Assembly: GCA_964398215.1 (NCBI GenBank) | Contig: CAYNNP010000029.1 | Span: forward strand, 1-42,246 | Reading direction: 5' to 3' | Source: CAYNNP01 sp964398215 | Lineage (GTDB): Bacteria; Planctomycetota; Planctomycetia; Pirellulales; Pirellulaceae | Length of the DNA: 42,246 nucleotides | In this document: one piece after another, positions 33,422-40,141 of the stretch | Numbering within the stretch: position 1 is the first letter of the stretch | Layout of the letters: the number at the start of each line of letters is the position of its first letter | Notes under the pieces: generated by a model | Told to the model about the DNA's origin: nothing | The model's input: only the letters and a program-made list of their open reading frames with translations | Databases searched by the model: none | Made by a program: the position numbers and the translations under genes

Positions 33422-34456
33422 ATGAAACGAAAGCGAAACATTCTGTGCGGCTTGGCCGTGATCGCCTTGTCGGCGCTCACGATTCAACCAAGCTCGGCGC
33501 AAGGCCCACGACCGGGTCAACTGGGTGCATCCAAACTCAATATTGGTGAACCTGGGATCAAATGGTACACCACATGGGAATCGGCCGACAAAGAAGCCAA
33601 ACGAAGCGGCCGGCCGATCATGTTTGTTGCAGCGGCGACGCAGTGCAATGGAATCTCGGGCGTGTTCTGACCAGGCTACACAGCCACGCAGAACGGTCTG
33701 TTCGCATCCAAAGATTTTATTGATCAAACCCGTGACTTCGTTTGTGTCCGACTGGACTCGTACGAAAGCGAAGCTCACCAGAAATATGTTCGACGTTTTC
33801 TGGACGGTCGATTTGAGAATAGTGCTTTTTGTATTCTTGCTCCCAACGGCCAAGATTGGCTGACTCGCGCGGATCGAGGCCCGGAAATGGTGCTTGGCCA
33901 TCGTTCGGCGACAGAGCAACTTCGTCGGTTGGCCTTGCAGTATCCTGCTAAAGCCCAGTTAAGCGACGCAGGCGTCCAAGATTTTCATACTTTCCGACAA
34001 GCATTGAATGTTGCCTCTGCCGATCAACGCGTTTTGGTGTTGATTCACGCTCCGGCCAAAAAAGAAGCTGAGTTGCGCGAATCACTCAAGTCAGTTGCCA
34101 ACGACGAGAAAGTGATCGGACGGTTTCACTTTGATTTTGACGGTTCCGACAAATGGAAAGAGCCAATTGAAGGTGACTCAAAAGATCATGGCATTGTGAT
34201 CGTTCGTCCAGGTGAATTTGGTTTGGCTGGCAAGATCATGAAACGCTTGCCACTGGATACACCATCGCCAAAAGTCATGGAAGCATTGCTGGCAGCCAAC
34301 GAGGAGTTTGCCAAGACAACAGAAAAGAAGGTCTATTCATCGCACGTCAGCAAAGGCAAGCAGCAAGGAATCCATTTTGAAGGTGCTGTTCCCTACGGCG
34401 AAGATCGTGACGGCGATGGCGAAATCGATCGCCGCGGCGGAAGACGAAATCGCTAA
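33422..34456 (+). CDS. Probable selenoprotein, thioredoxin-like exported protein with in-frame UGA (Sec83)
   Basis: The frame from ATG 33422 meets one TGA at 33668-33670 and then continues without a stop to 34456 in the same frame, giving 344 residues if the TGA is read through. The part before is a signal peptide (LCGLAVIALSALTIQPSSAQ) and TTWESADKEAKRSGRPIMFV, typical of thioredoxin-like proteins. Then comes TQCNGISGVF-U-PGYTATQNG. The part after (LFASKDFIDQTRDFVCVRLD, AFCILAPNGQDWLTRADRG) is clearly protein-like and continues the thioredoxin-like pattern. Cys75 and Sec83 could form the redox pair. A hairpin with a GGUCU loop lies 17 bases after the UGA (separate entry). The C-terminus has DRDGDGEID, an EF-hand-like Ca site. 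The alternative is a nonsense mutation or sequencing error; the hairpin makes recoding more likely. Confidence 0.75.
33688..33705 (+). promoter_or_regulatory. Candidate bacterial SECIS element
   Basis: GC(A)GAAC-GGTCT-GTTCGC folds into a six-pair stem with one bulged A and a five-base loop starting GG. It begins 17 bases, and its loop 24 bases, after the in-frame TGA. Bacterial SECIS hairpins sit directly downstream of the UGA with the apical loop in about this range and a G at the first or second loop position. The GGUC core is also what I recall for the E. coli fdhF SECIS. Function requires SelB in the organism, which the window cannot show. Confidence 0.65.
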
Positions 34457-34525
34457 CTGATTTAGATTTGGAAAGACCAAACTACATCATGTTTCCTGTC
34501 ATGAAATGTAGTTCTTAATCCAGTC

Positions 34526-34569
34526 GTGATAGCTGCGGTTCCCACTAGCGGTGAAACCGTGGCTATCAC
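34526..34569. repeat. Intergenic palindrome (REP-like)
   Basis: GTGATAGC at the left and GCTATCAC at the right form an 8-bp perfect stem, extended inward by G-U pairs and CGGTT/AACCG to about 15 pairs. It lies in the 356-base gap between the selenoprotein candidate and ribokinase, which holds no gene. It could serve as a terminator-like structure or be one copy of a dispersed repeat. There is no T-run. Confidence 0.7.
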
Positions 34570-34812
34570 AGGTCAGCAGGGCAAATCATTGTTTCAAGCC
34601 TGGATAGTAGCTTGGTTGCTCTCGGTCGAGATTTGTTCCGTTTTGGCTGAACTGCTGAGTTCTACAATATCTAAGTCTAAAAGTGAAAAGTGATTCCCCC
34701 GGCATGGGCCACTCAAGTTCGCAGTGTTGTCCTCGCGTATAACAGTGTCGCACTCGAAGAATGACCAAATATCATTGTGGTTATGCCGACGACCACCGAG
34801 TACGGTGAAGGA

Positions 34813-35745
34813 ATGATGGACGATTCAGATTCACCAAAGATCGTGGTGCTTGGATCCATCAACATGGATCTTGTCGCGCGATGTGATGCGCTGCCGCTGC
34901 GTGGACAGACGCTGACGGCGAAATCATTCACAGAAATTCCCGGCGGCAAAGGAGCCAATCAGGCGGTCGCAGCGAGTCGCGCTGGCGCGCGCGTTTCAAT
35001 GATTGGTCGAATTGGAAGCGACGCGTTCGCCGACCGATTGCTTACCGACTTGAAAGATGATCGGGTCGATGTGAAAGCGGTTCAAACTGCGGAAGGCCCC
35101 TCGGGCGTGGCAATGATTACGGTCGCCGACGATGGCGAAAACCAAATCGTGGTCGTACCCGGCGCGAATGGGTGCGTGACGCCAAAGGACGTGGATCGAT
35201 ATGCGGACCTGATCACCGATGCCGATGTGCTGTTGTTGCAGTTGGAAGTTCCGATGGAGTGTGTTGTCCGCGCGATCGAAGTCGCTCGGGGCGGTGACAC
35301 GCGAGTGATTCTTGATCCAGCGCCAGCCCCTGACAACTTTCCATCCAAACTGCTTGAAGTCGACTTGATCTGCCCGAACGAAACCGAAGCCGCCAGCCTG
35401 ACCGGTGCGCCAGTGGAGACTCCCGACCAGATCGAAACCGCAGCGCGACGATTGTACGAGCGTGGTGCGAAGGCGGTCGCCATCACTTGCGGCGCACACG
35501 GAACGCTGTTGTTTGACGGAAAAACGGTGACGCATATCGAAGCGTTTCCGACCAACGCCATCGATACAACTGCAGCTGGCGACGCATTCACTGGCGCCGT
35601 CGCAGTGCACTGGGCGGAAACCGATTTGCTGGTCGATGCGATTCGTTTTGGCAACGCAGCCGGGTCGATTGCAGCATCACGAGCCGGCGCCAAACCAAGT
35701 TTGCCAACGAAATCAGAAATCACATCGCGGATGTCCCGGTCGTGA
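34813..35745 (+). CDS. rbsK: Ribokinase (PfkB family sugar kinase)
   Basis: The protein shows both PfkB signatures. Near the start are VVLGSINMDLVARCDALPLR and IPGGKGANQAVAASRAGARV. Towards the end is IDTTAAGDAFTGAVAVHWAE, with the catalytic Asp in AAGDAF. The middle has LDPAPAPDNFPS and CPNETEAASLTG, both typical of ribokinase (ribose plus ATP to ribose-5-phosphate). The frame could begin with GTG at 34777; the paired ATGs at 34813/34816 directly follow GAAGGA, so the true start is uncertain within 36 bases. A ribose-binding-type lipoprotein fragment follows by 52 bases, consistent with a ribose uptake operon. GC content of this gene is visibly higher than that of its left neighbours. Confidence 0.93.
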   Translation: MMDDSDSPKIVVLGSINMDLVARCDALPLRGQTLTAKSFTEIPGGKGANQAVAASRAGARVSMIGRIGSDAFADRLLTDLKDDRVDVKAVQTAEGPSGVAMITVADDGENQIVVVPGANGCVTPKDVDRYADLITDADVLLLQLEVPMECVVRAIEVARGGDTRVILDPAPAPDNFPSKLLEVDLICPNETEAASLTGAPVETPDQIETAARRLYERGAKAVAITCGAHGTLLFDGKTVTHIEAFPTNAIDTTAAGDAFTGAVAVHWAETDLLVDAIRFGNAAGSIAASRAGAKPSLPTKSEITSRMSRS

Positions 35746-35797
35746 ACAACTGCCACCACGCCCGAAACAGTCGCGCACTCTGAAAACAAGGAACACA

Positions 35798-36277
35798 ATG
35801 AAACCGAAAGCCATACTCCTGCTCGTCGCATTCTGTCTTGTCGGATGCAACCACAGCGACAACACGAATCCATCCACCACCACATCAGGTGACAGCGACA
35901 AACGTCGCGTCGCCTTGATCATGAAGTCACTCGCCAACGAGTTCTTCTCCACGATGGCGGACGGGGCCAAAACACATCAAGCCGATCACGCCGCTGACTA
36001 CGACCTCGTCGTCAACGGCATCAAAGACGAACGCGATCTCGCTCGGCAAGTCGCGTTGGTTGATGAAATGGTCGCCAGCGGAGTCGACGCGATCGTGATC
36101 GCTCCAGCCGTCAACCATGCAGCGGGTTGGATCGCCAGCAACTGGCCGGACTTCAATCTCGACACAACGCATACCGTTACGTGGCGAGGACGATATTGGC
36201 CTTCAGCAAGACCAAGCAAAACAAGCGCTGCTGAAGCCAAACCCACAACGGAATCGGACGTTAGGGATGATGAGTGA
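35798..36277 (+). pseudogene. Truncated ribose/sugar ABC transporter substrate-binding lipoprotein
   Basis: The start MKPKAILLLVAFCLVGCNHS is a lipoprotein signal peptide with the LVGC lipobox. RVALIMKSLANEFFSTMADG, DLVVNGIKDERDLARQVALV and SGVDAIVIAPA follow, the first lobe of RbsB-type periplasmic binding proteins. After about residue 110 the similarity ends and the sequence (DTTHTVTWRGRYWPSARPSK) does not resemble the second lobe. The total is 159 residues against the usual 310-330. The frame ends 65 bases before a 100-N gap, so the loss could be a real deletion/frameshift or an assembly break. Neighbouring ribokinase suggests the original was RbsB. If the truncation is real, this uptake system is dead or relies on another binding protein. 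Confidence 0.7.
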
Positions 36278-36287
36278 GGCCCGATTG

Positions 36288-36342
36288 ATCGTAGCGGCGA
36301 GCGGTGGGCGTTAGCCTGGTGGTGGTGTGATAGGGCGGGCGA
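36288..36342 (+). repeat. 55-bp direct repeat, left copy abutting the assembly gap
   Basis: This 55-base stretch, beginning ATCGTAGCGGCGAGCGG and ending GGGCGGGCGA, is repeated exactly right after the N-run (36443-36497). The repeat contains GGCGAGCGGTGGGCGTTAGC, part of a dispersed intergenic repeat whose inverted relative is at 36563-36588. The exact 55-base length and contact with the Ns on both sides suggest overlapping contig ends. Confidence 0.9.
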
Positions 36343-36442
36343 NNNNNNNNNNNNNNNNNNNNNNNNNNNNNNNNNNNNNNNNNNNNNNNNNNNNNNNNNN
36401 NNNNNNNNNNNNNNNNNNNNNNNNNNNNNNNNNNNNNNNNNN
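36343..36442. other. Assembly gap of 100 N
   Basis: Exactly 100 unknown bases, a conventional placeholder. Identical 55-base flanks suggest that the two contigs overlap and the true gap may be absent, or that a repeat copy of unknown number lies here. Any gene order statement across this point is unsure. Confidence 0.95.
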
Positions 36443-36497
36443 ATCGTAGCGGCGAGCGGTGGGCGTTAGCCTGGTGGTGGTGTGATAGGGCGGGCGA
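36443..36497 (+). repeat. 55-bp direct repeat, right copy
   Basis: Exact copy of 36288-36342 directly after the gap. Its inner 26 bases (36451-36476) are also the inverted partner of 36563-36588. Confidence 0.9.
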
Positions 36498-36562
36498 AGT
36501 GTTGTGATGCTGTCGGGACGGGTAAGTTTGTGTGTGGTGGGCGTGCGTGTTGCAGTTTCAAT

Positions 36563-36594
36563 CACCGGGCTTACGCCCACCGCTCGCCGGGGTG
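36563..36594 (-). repeat. Inverted relative of the gap-flanking repeat
   Basis: CACCGGGCTTACGCCCACCG and CTCGCC (36563-36588) match the reverse complement of 36451-36476 with two differences in 26 bases. Together they bracket about 86 bases without a gene. The arrangement resembles a REP/BIME-like unit. Confidence 0.75.
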
Positions 36595-36627
36595 TGGTTT
36601 CGGGTTCGTCGTGGAAGGCCGCCGATA

Positions 36628-37989
36628 TCAACTTCTTGGCGAAACGCGCTGAACTTTTTGATAAAGCAATCGTTTCGCTTCGGCACGCACCAATTCGTCT
36701 TTGCTGATTTTGCTGATACGAACCAATGCGGGCTCCGTCATGCGTCCCCACCGTTCGATTGAAGCAGGAATCTGATATTGAGCGTTTGATTTTTTCGGCA
36801 TCGTTCTTTGCTTCGTGAGAAACGCTTGTCGCGCCTTTGCACTTTGAGCGACGTCCTGCGCCATTTGCCGCTCATCATCGGGCGACATAACTTCCATGCG
36901 ACCAACCAAAACTCGAAGCGACTCCTGCGGCTTTGGATCGACGTGCAAGGGAAGTAGCTCTTCGGTGATTTCTCCGGGCACCATGTACAACACGCGTGTG
37001 CCTTCTTCAGTGAACCACGACTGCTGCCATGTCTTGACCATCGACGCTGCTTCTTTCTCGTACAATCCTTCTGCAACAAGACTGTCTTTCACAAGTTTCT
37101 CAAGCTCCACAGGCGACACATCTTTGGGCTCACGGAACGTGATCGACGTCCCCGCAGGAACTTGATCGATACGGGTGGCTTGGATTTGATCGCCTGTTAC
37201 TCGGATATAAATCGCCGAGTTCATCGCCTGTGTACCATCGTTTCTGATTGAAACCGTGTCCCCGGAAAACTCGGTTGAATAGGGCAGGTCAAATTTTCCA
37301 ACTCCGCGATAAAACAAGAACTTTTCAAAGAAGCTCTTTTGCGGGTTCGGTTTTCCCGACCCATAGCCTCGCACGACGTCGCGCCGCAAATGAACCAGTG
37401 CAGAATCCGTTTCGCGAGCAGCAGCGTAGTGCTGTTCGTTTAGCCCATGCGGCAACAAACGTTCGACAATTTCGTTCGCAAGCAATGTGCGAAGTTTGGG
37501 GTCCGTGCTTTCTGGTAAAAGTTTGTCCTGAGGAATCAGTTGGATCGTCCCCCAATCCAAACTTGAGTCGCCAATTTCTTCTCCTTTACCAAAGGCGATT
37601 GTTTCATCTAGTTTGGGCAAGATTTTTTGTGGTGGAGGATAGAACTCTGTCAGCATTCCTTGTGGAAAGTCGACACGCACATCCACCTCTCGAATTCGAT
37701 CGGTGTAAAAGTAGGTGACGGGTGTTTCCATTCGGACTCGTGCCCACAATCGGTTCTTCGACAACGTCGGCCCTTTGCGAAAACTCCCACGATCCCAAAC
37801 GTAGTTCGGTAGGTCTTTGTGTTCAGCAACAAGCGGCCGGAAGTCCACAAACGCACCATCGGAACCAGAGAAAGTTGTAAACGTTCCCCACTCGTGCACG
37901 ATGAATTTGCCCTCGACGTCTTCCGCAAAAACTGAGTGGACCGTTCCACAGGCTATGATGACGATTGAAAGAAGCTGAAGGATTCGCAT
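36628..37989 (-). CDS. Secreted protein of unknown function, planctomycete type
   Basis: I chose the start at 37989, since AAAGGAAA lies upstream at good spacing and a signal peptide begins there (MRILQLLSIVIIACGTVHS, cut near VFAED). The longer frame to 38031 would bury this signal. The mature part (about 430 residues) opens with KFIVHEWGTFTTFSGSDG and has beta-rich segments with repeated Tyr/Phe (VTYFYTDRIREVDVRVDFPQ). A helical C-terminal third follows (ELEKLVKDSLVAEGLYEKEA), ending in a short HEAT-like helix pair. It has no catalytic motif that I recognise. HEWGTFT openings recur in uncharacterised planctomycete exported proteins. It is divergent from the ECF sigma gene at 38195 with about 205 bases between. 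Confidence 0.85.
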   Translation of the reverse strand: MRILQLLSIVIIACGTVHSVFAEDVEGKFIVHEWGTFTTFSGSDGAFVDFRPLVAEHKDLPNYVWDRGSFRKGPTLSKNRLWARVRMETPVTYFYTDRIREVDVRVDFPQGMLTEFYPPPQKILPKLDETIAFGKGEEIGDSSLDWGTIQLIPQDKLLPESTDPKLRTLLANEIVERLLPHGLNEQHYAAARETDSALVHLRRDVVRGYGSGKPNPQKSFFEKFLFYRGVGKFDLPYSTEFSGDTVSIRNDGTQAMNSAIYIRVTGDQIQATRIDQVPAGTSITFREPKDVSPVELEKLVKDSLVAEGLYEKEAASMVKTWQQSWFTEEGTRVLYMVPGEITEELLPLHVDPKPQESLRVLVGRMEVMSPDDERQMAQDVAQSAKARQAFLTKQRTMPKKSNAQYQIPASIERWGRMTEPALVRISKISKDELVRAEAKRLLYQKVQRVSPRS

Positions 37990-38194
37990 GGTTTTTCCTT
38001 TTGGTGAATACGAATTTTGGACCCAAACCAAATCTGGCCCCGCAACTTGAGAGTCGCACCGACCACCCGCTTGGACCGGCAGAAACGCGGGTTTTCACGA
38101 GAAATCTTTTTCTTGCTTTTTTCAGCGAATTGGCCGGTCCACCATCGTGAGTGAAACGACTAGGAGAGTAGAAACCAGATGAGCCGAGTACGCT

Positions 38195-38710
38195 TTGGAT
38201 GTAGATCACACGTTCGCTAAGACCACATGCCAGTTGGATGTTTCCACGTGGTATCGTCGAGTGTACGCGCTGTGCCAGTCGCGGCTGAAAAGCACCGTCG
38301 ATGCCGAAGATGCAACCCAGGAAACATTCTTGCGCGGTTTCGCTCGGATGGATGAGTTGCGGTCACAGGAAGCGATCGGTGGTTGGCTTCGGGGAATCGC
38401 AAAGCATGTTTGCATTGATTTCGTGCGCAGACAGAAGGTGCGTAAAACTTCGGACGCGGACATTGAATCGGTTGTTACCACCCGCGACGATGACGTTGGT
38501 CAGCGCGAGCAGCGACAACGGTTGATTCAAATGGTTCAAGACTTACCCGAGCCGTTGGCGGAGATCGTGTTGCTGCATTATTACGAACAGATGACCTACG
38601 ATGAAATGGCGAAGTGGTTGGACATAGCTCGGTCGACTGTGAATGAACGCTTGAGCAAGGCCCGCCAAAAGTTGCGGCAAAAAATGCTCGAAACGGAGCA
38701 AGCCCAATGA
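38195..38710 (+). CDS. ECF-type RNA polymerase sigma factor (second module)
   Basis: Region 2 is WYRRVYALCQSRLKSTVDAE followed by DATQETFLRGFARM and GWLRGIAKHVCIDFVRRQK (residues about 19-80). Region 4 is LPEPLAEIVLLHYYEQMTYD followed by EMAKWLDIARSTVNERLSKA (about 117-160). The start appears to be TTG at 38195; no in-frame ATG exists before region 2, and other upstream ATGs run into stops. The gene overlaps the next one by 4 bases (ATGA at 38707-38710), the typical sigma/anti-sigma coupling. The product should answer to the membrane anti-sigma protein encoded there. Confidence 0.94.
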   Translation: MDVDHTFAKTTCQLDVSTWYRRVYALCQSRLKSTVDAEDATQETFLRGFARMDELRSQEAIGGWLRGIAKHVCIDFVRRQKVRKTSDADIESVVTTRDDDVGQREQRQRLIQMVQDLPEPLAEIVLLHYYEQMTYDEMAKWLDIARSTVNERLSKARQKLRQKMLETEQAQ

Positions 38711-39927
38711 ACATACGCCATAAATCTCACCAAACCCTTAGCGCTTTGTTAGACAACGCGCTGCCAGATGAAGTGGCGGCCAAAGTCCAAGAGCATTTAG
38801 CGCAGTGCGATGATTGCCAAAAGGAATGGACCGCACTTCAAGATCTGGATCGGCAATTAGCAAGTGCGTTGCGATTGGATTTGATCGACGAACCGGTTTC
38901 GCGAATTCAGGAACTCTCGGCGGGTGAGTTGGATAGGGTTTCGGATTCGGATTCCTTTTCGCAACCGAGCGTTGGAAAACTGGTTGCGTTATTTCTTGCC
39001 ATTGCCGCTTCGATCGCACTCATCACGGTGTTCTTGCCTGACAAAGAAAGACCCGCCGGGCCACCCATCATTGCCCAGCTCGTGCGAGCCACCGGACCAA
39101 TTCGGATCAAACAACCAAAAAGTGATCAGTGGTCAGTCATTCAACCGGAGGAATCCGTCGAGGTTCTTGCGGGTGCGATTGTTCGTACGGACGCATCAGT
39201 TCTGTGCGAAATACAGACCGACGGGGAAGGCAAGATTCGACTGAATGAGTCTTCGGATTTATGTCTAAAGAAGTCGGACCAAATCGAACTTTTAAAAGGC
39301 CAACTATGGTGTCTTTCTCCAAAAGAATCAGGCATCGAAATCAATATTTCTGTGCAAGATGACACGCCGGCATCGGAACCAACCGTAGTGACTTTGCGAT
39401 GCCCAACGTCATCGGAACTGCAGTGCACTGCCGAACCGCAAAAAGCAATCTGGAGCTCGGTCTCGAAAACCAATTTACCGACGTCGTGTAACTCTGCAGG
39501 GTTACGTTGCACGGTTGAACCCGGTGAAACCGTCGCGGTCGATGCCGACCAAAGTGTTGATCGTTCGATGAATATGGAAGCACGCTCCAAGATCTGGCAA
39601 TTGCCGCTTTTAGCGATCGGCTCAAATTCGTCTTTGGAGTTGTTTGCTTGTGTTGAGAGTGTGCTAGCGCCAATTGGCCGCACGAAGGCGATGCACTTGA
39701 ACGAACGACAAATTCGAAGACTTGGCCCTTCGGGGGCGATTCCTTTGTTAGCGTTCGTGATCGAAGAAGAATCGTCCGACGCGCGCCGTGTTGCGATGCG
39801 GATTGCAGGAGATCTGGCTGACGATTCGGCAATCAAGTATCTGAATAGGCTTTCGAATGACGCAGATCCCTTTGTCGCCACCACCGCCAATAGTGCGCTC
39901 AATCGAATCGCCAAACAGGTGAGATAG
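38707..39927 (+). CDS. Zinc-finger anti-sigma factor with FecR-like periplasmic domain
   Basis: The first 40 residues carry the anti-sigma zinc site as EHLAQCDDCQKEW (His30, Cys34, Cys37), following LSALLDNALPDEVAAKVQ. A membrane helix spans about 89-110 (VGKLVALFLAIAASIALITVFL, given here in part as ALFLAIAASIALITVF). The outside part begins with QLVRATGPIRIKQPKSDQW and ESVEVLAGAIVRTDASVLCE, a FecR-like beta domain. The last 100 residues are helical with HEAT-like units (AIPLLAFVIEEESSDARRVA). It overlaps the sigma gene, so production is linked. The outer domain would sense an envelope signal; no ligand can be named. Confidence 0.9.
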   Translation: MNIRHKSHQTLSALLDNALPDEVAAKVQEHLAQCDDCQKEWTALQDLDRQLASALRLDLIDEPVSRIQELSAGELDRVSDSDSFSQPSVGKLVALFLAIAASIALITVFLPDKERPAGPPIIAQLVRATGPIRIKQPKSDQWSVIQPEESVEVLAGAIVRTDASVLCEIQTDGEGKIRLNESSDLCLKKSDQIELLKGQLWCLSPKESGIEINISVQDDTPASEPTVVTLRCPTSSELQCTAEPQKAIWSSVSKTNLPTSCNSAGLRCTVEPGETVAVDADQSVDRSMNMEARSKIWQLPLLAIGSNSSLELFACVESVLAPIGRTKAMHLNERQIRRLGPSGAIPLLAFVIEEESSDARRVAMRIAGDLADDSAIKYLNRLSNDADPFVATTANSALNRIAKQVR

Positions 39928-40031
39928 ATCGCTTCAACTTTTAAATATTCATTCAAACGCGTTCTCGGCAAAATCGCAGGAATCCGTTTCGATTGATGCT
40001 TTATGCGACTTCCTTTTGGAGTACGAATCAG

Positions 40032-40086
40032 GTAGGTCCGGTTCCACCGGACACGCTGCAAATTGTCCGGTAGGAACCGGACCTAC
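40032..40086. repeat. Long intergenic hairpin after the anti-sigma gene
   Basis: GTAGGTCCGGTTCC-A-CCGGACA and TGTCCGG-TA-GGAACCGGACCTAC are complementary over 21 pairs with one small bulge, around a 10-base loop. It lies between two convergent genes (stop 39927, stop 40142), where it could stop both transcripts, but the absence of a T-run makes it more like a mobile palindromic repeat. Confidence 0.85.
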
Positions 40087-40141
40087 TTACTGAGGTGCGG
40101 CATATGAATGGACCATATTGATGGGCTCCCCTTTGGCTACG

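Noticed and set aside
33525..33863. Plus-strand frame of 112 codons across the in-frame UGA, as a possible frameshift alternative
   Set aside because: The sequence in that frame is not protein-like, while the original frame resumes perfectly after the UGA, so a frameshift is not needed.
35082..35885. Minus-strand open frame of 267 codons opposite ribokinase
   Set aside because: Ribokinase motifs on the plus strand are unambiguous; the antisense frame is an effect of the higher GC there.
39141..40061. Minus-strand open frame of 306 codons opposite the anti-sigma gene
   Set aside because: It lies fully opposite a clear zinc-finger/FecR-like gene, is Ser/Arg-rich with no family likeness, and would cover the long hairpin.
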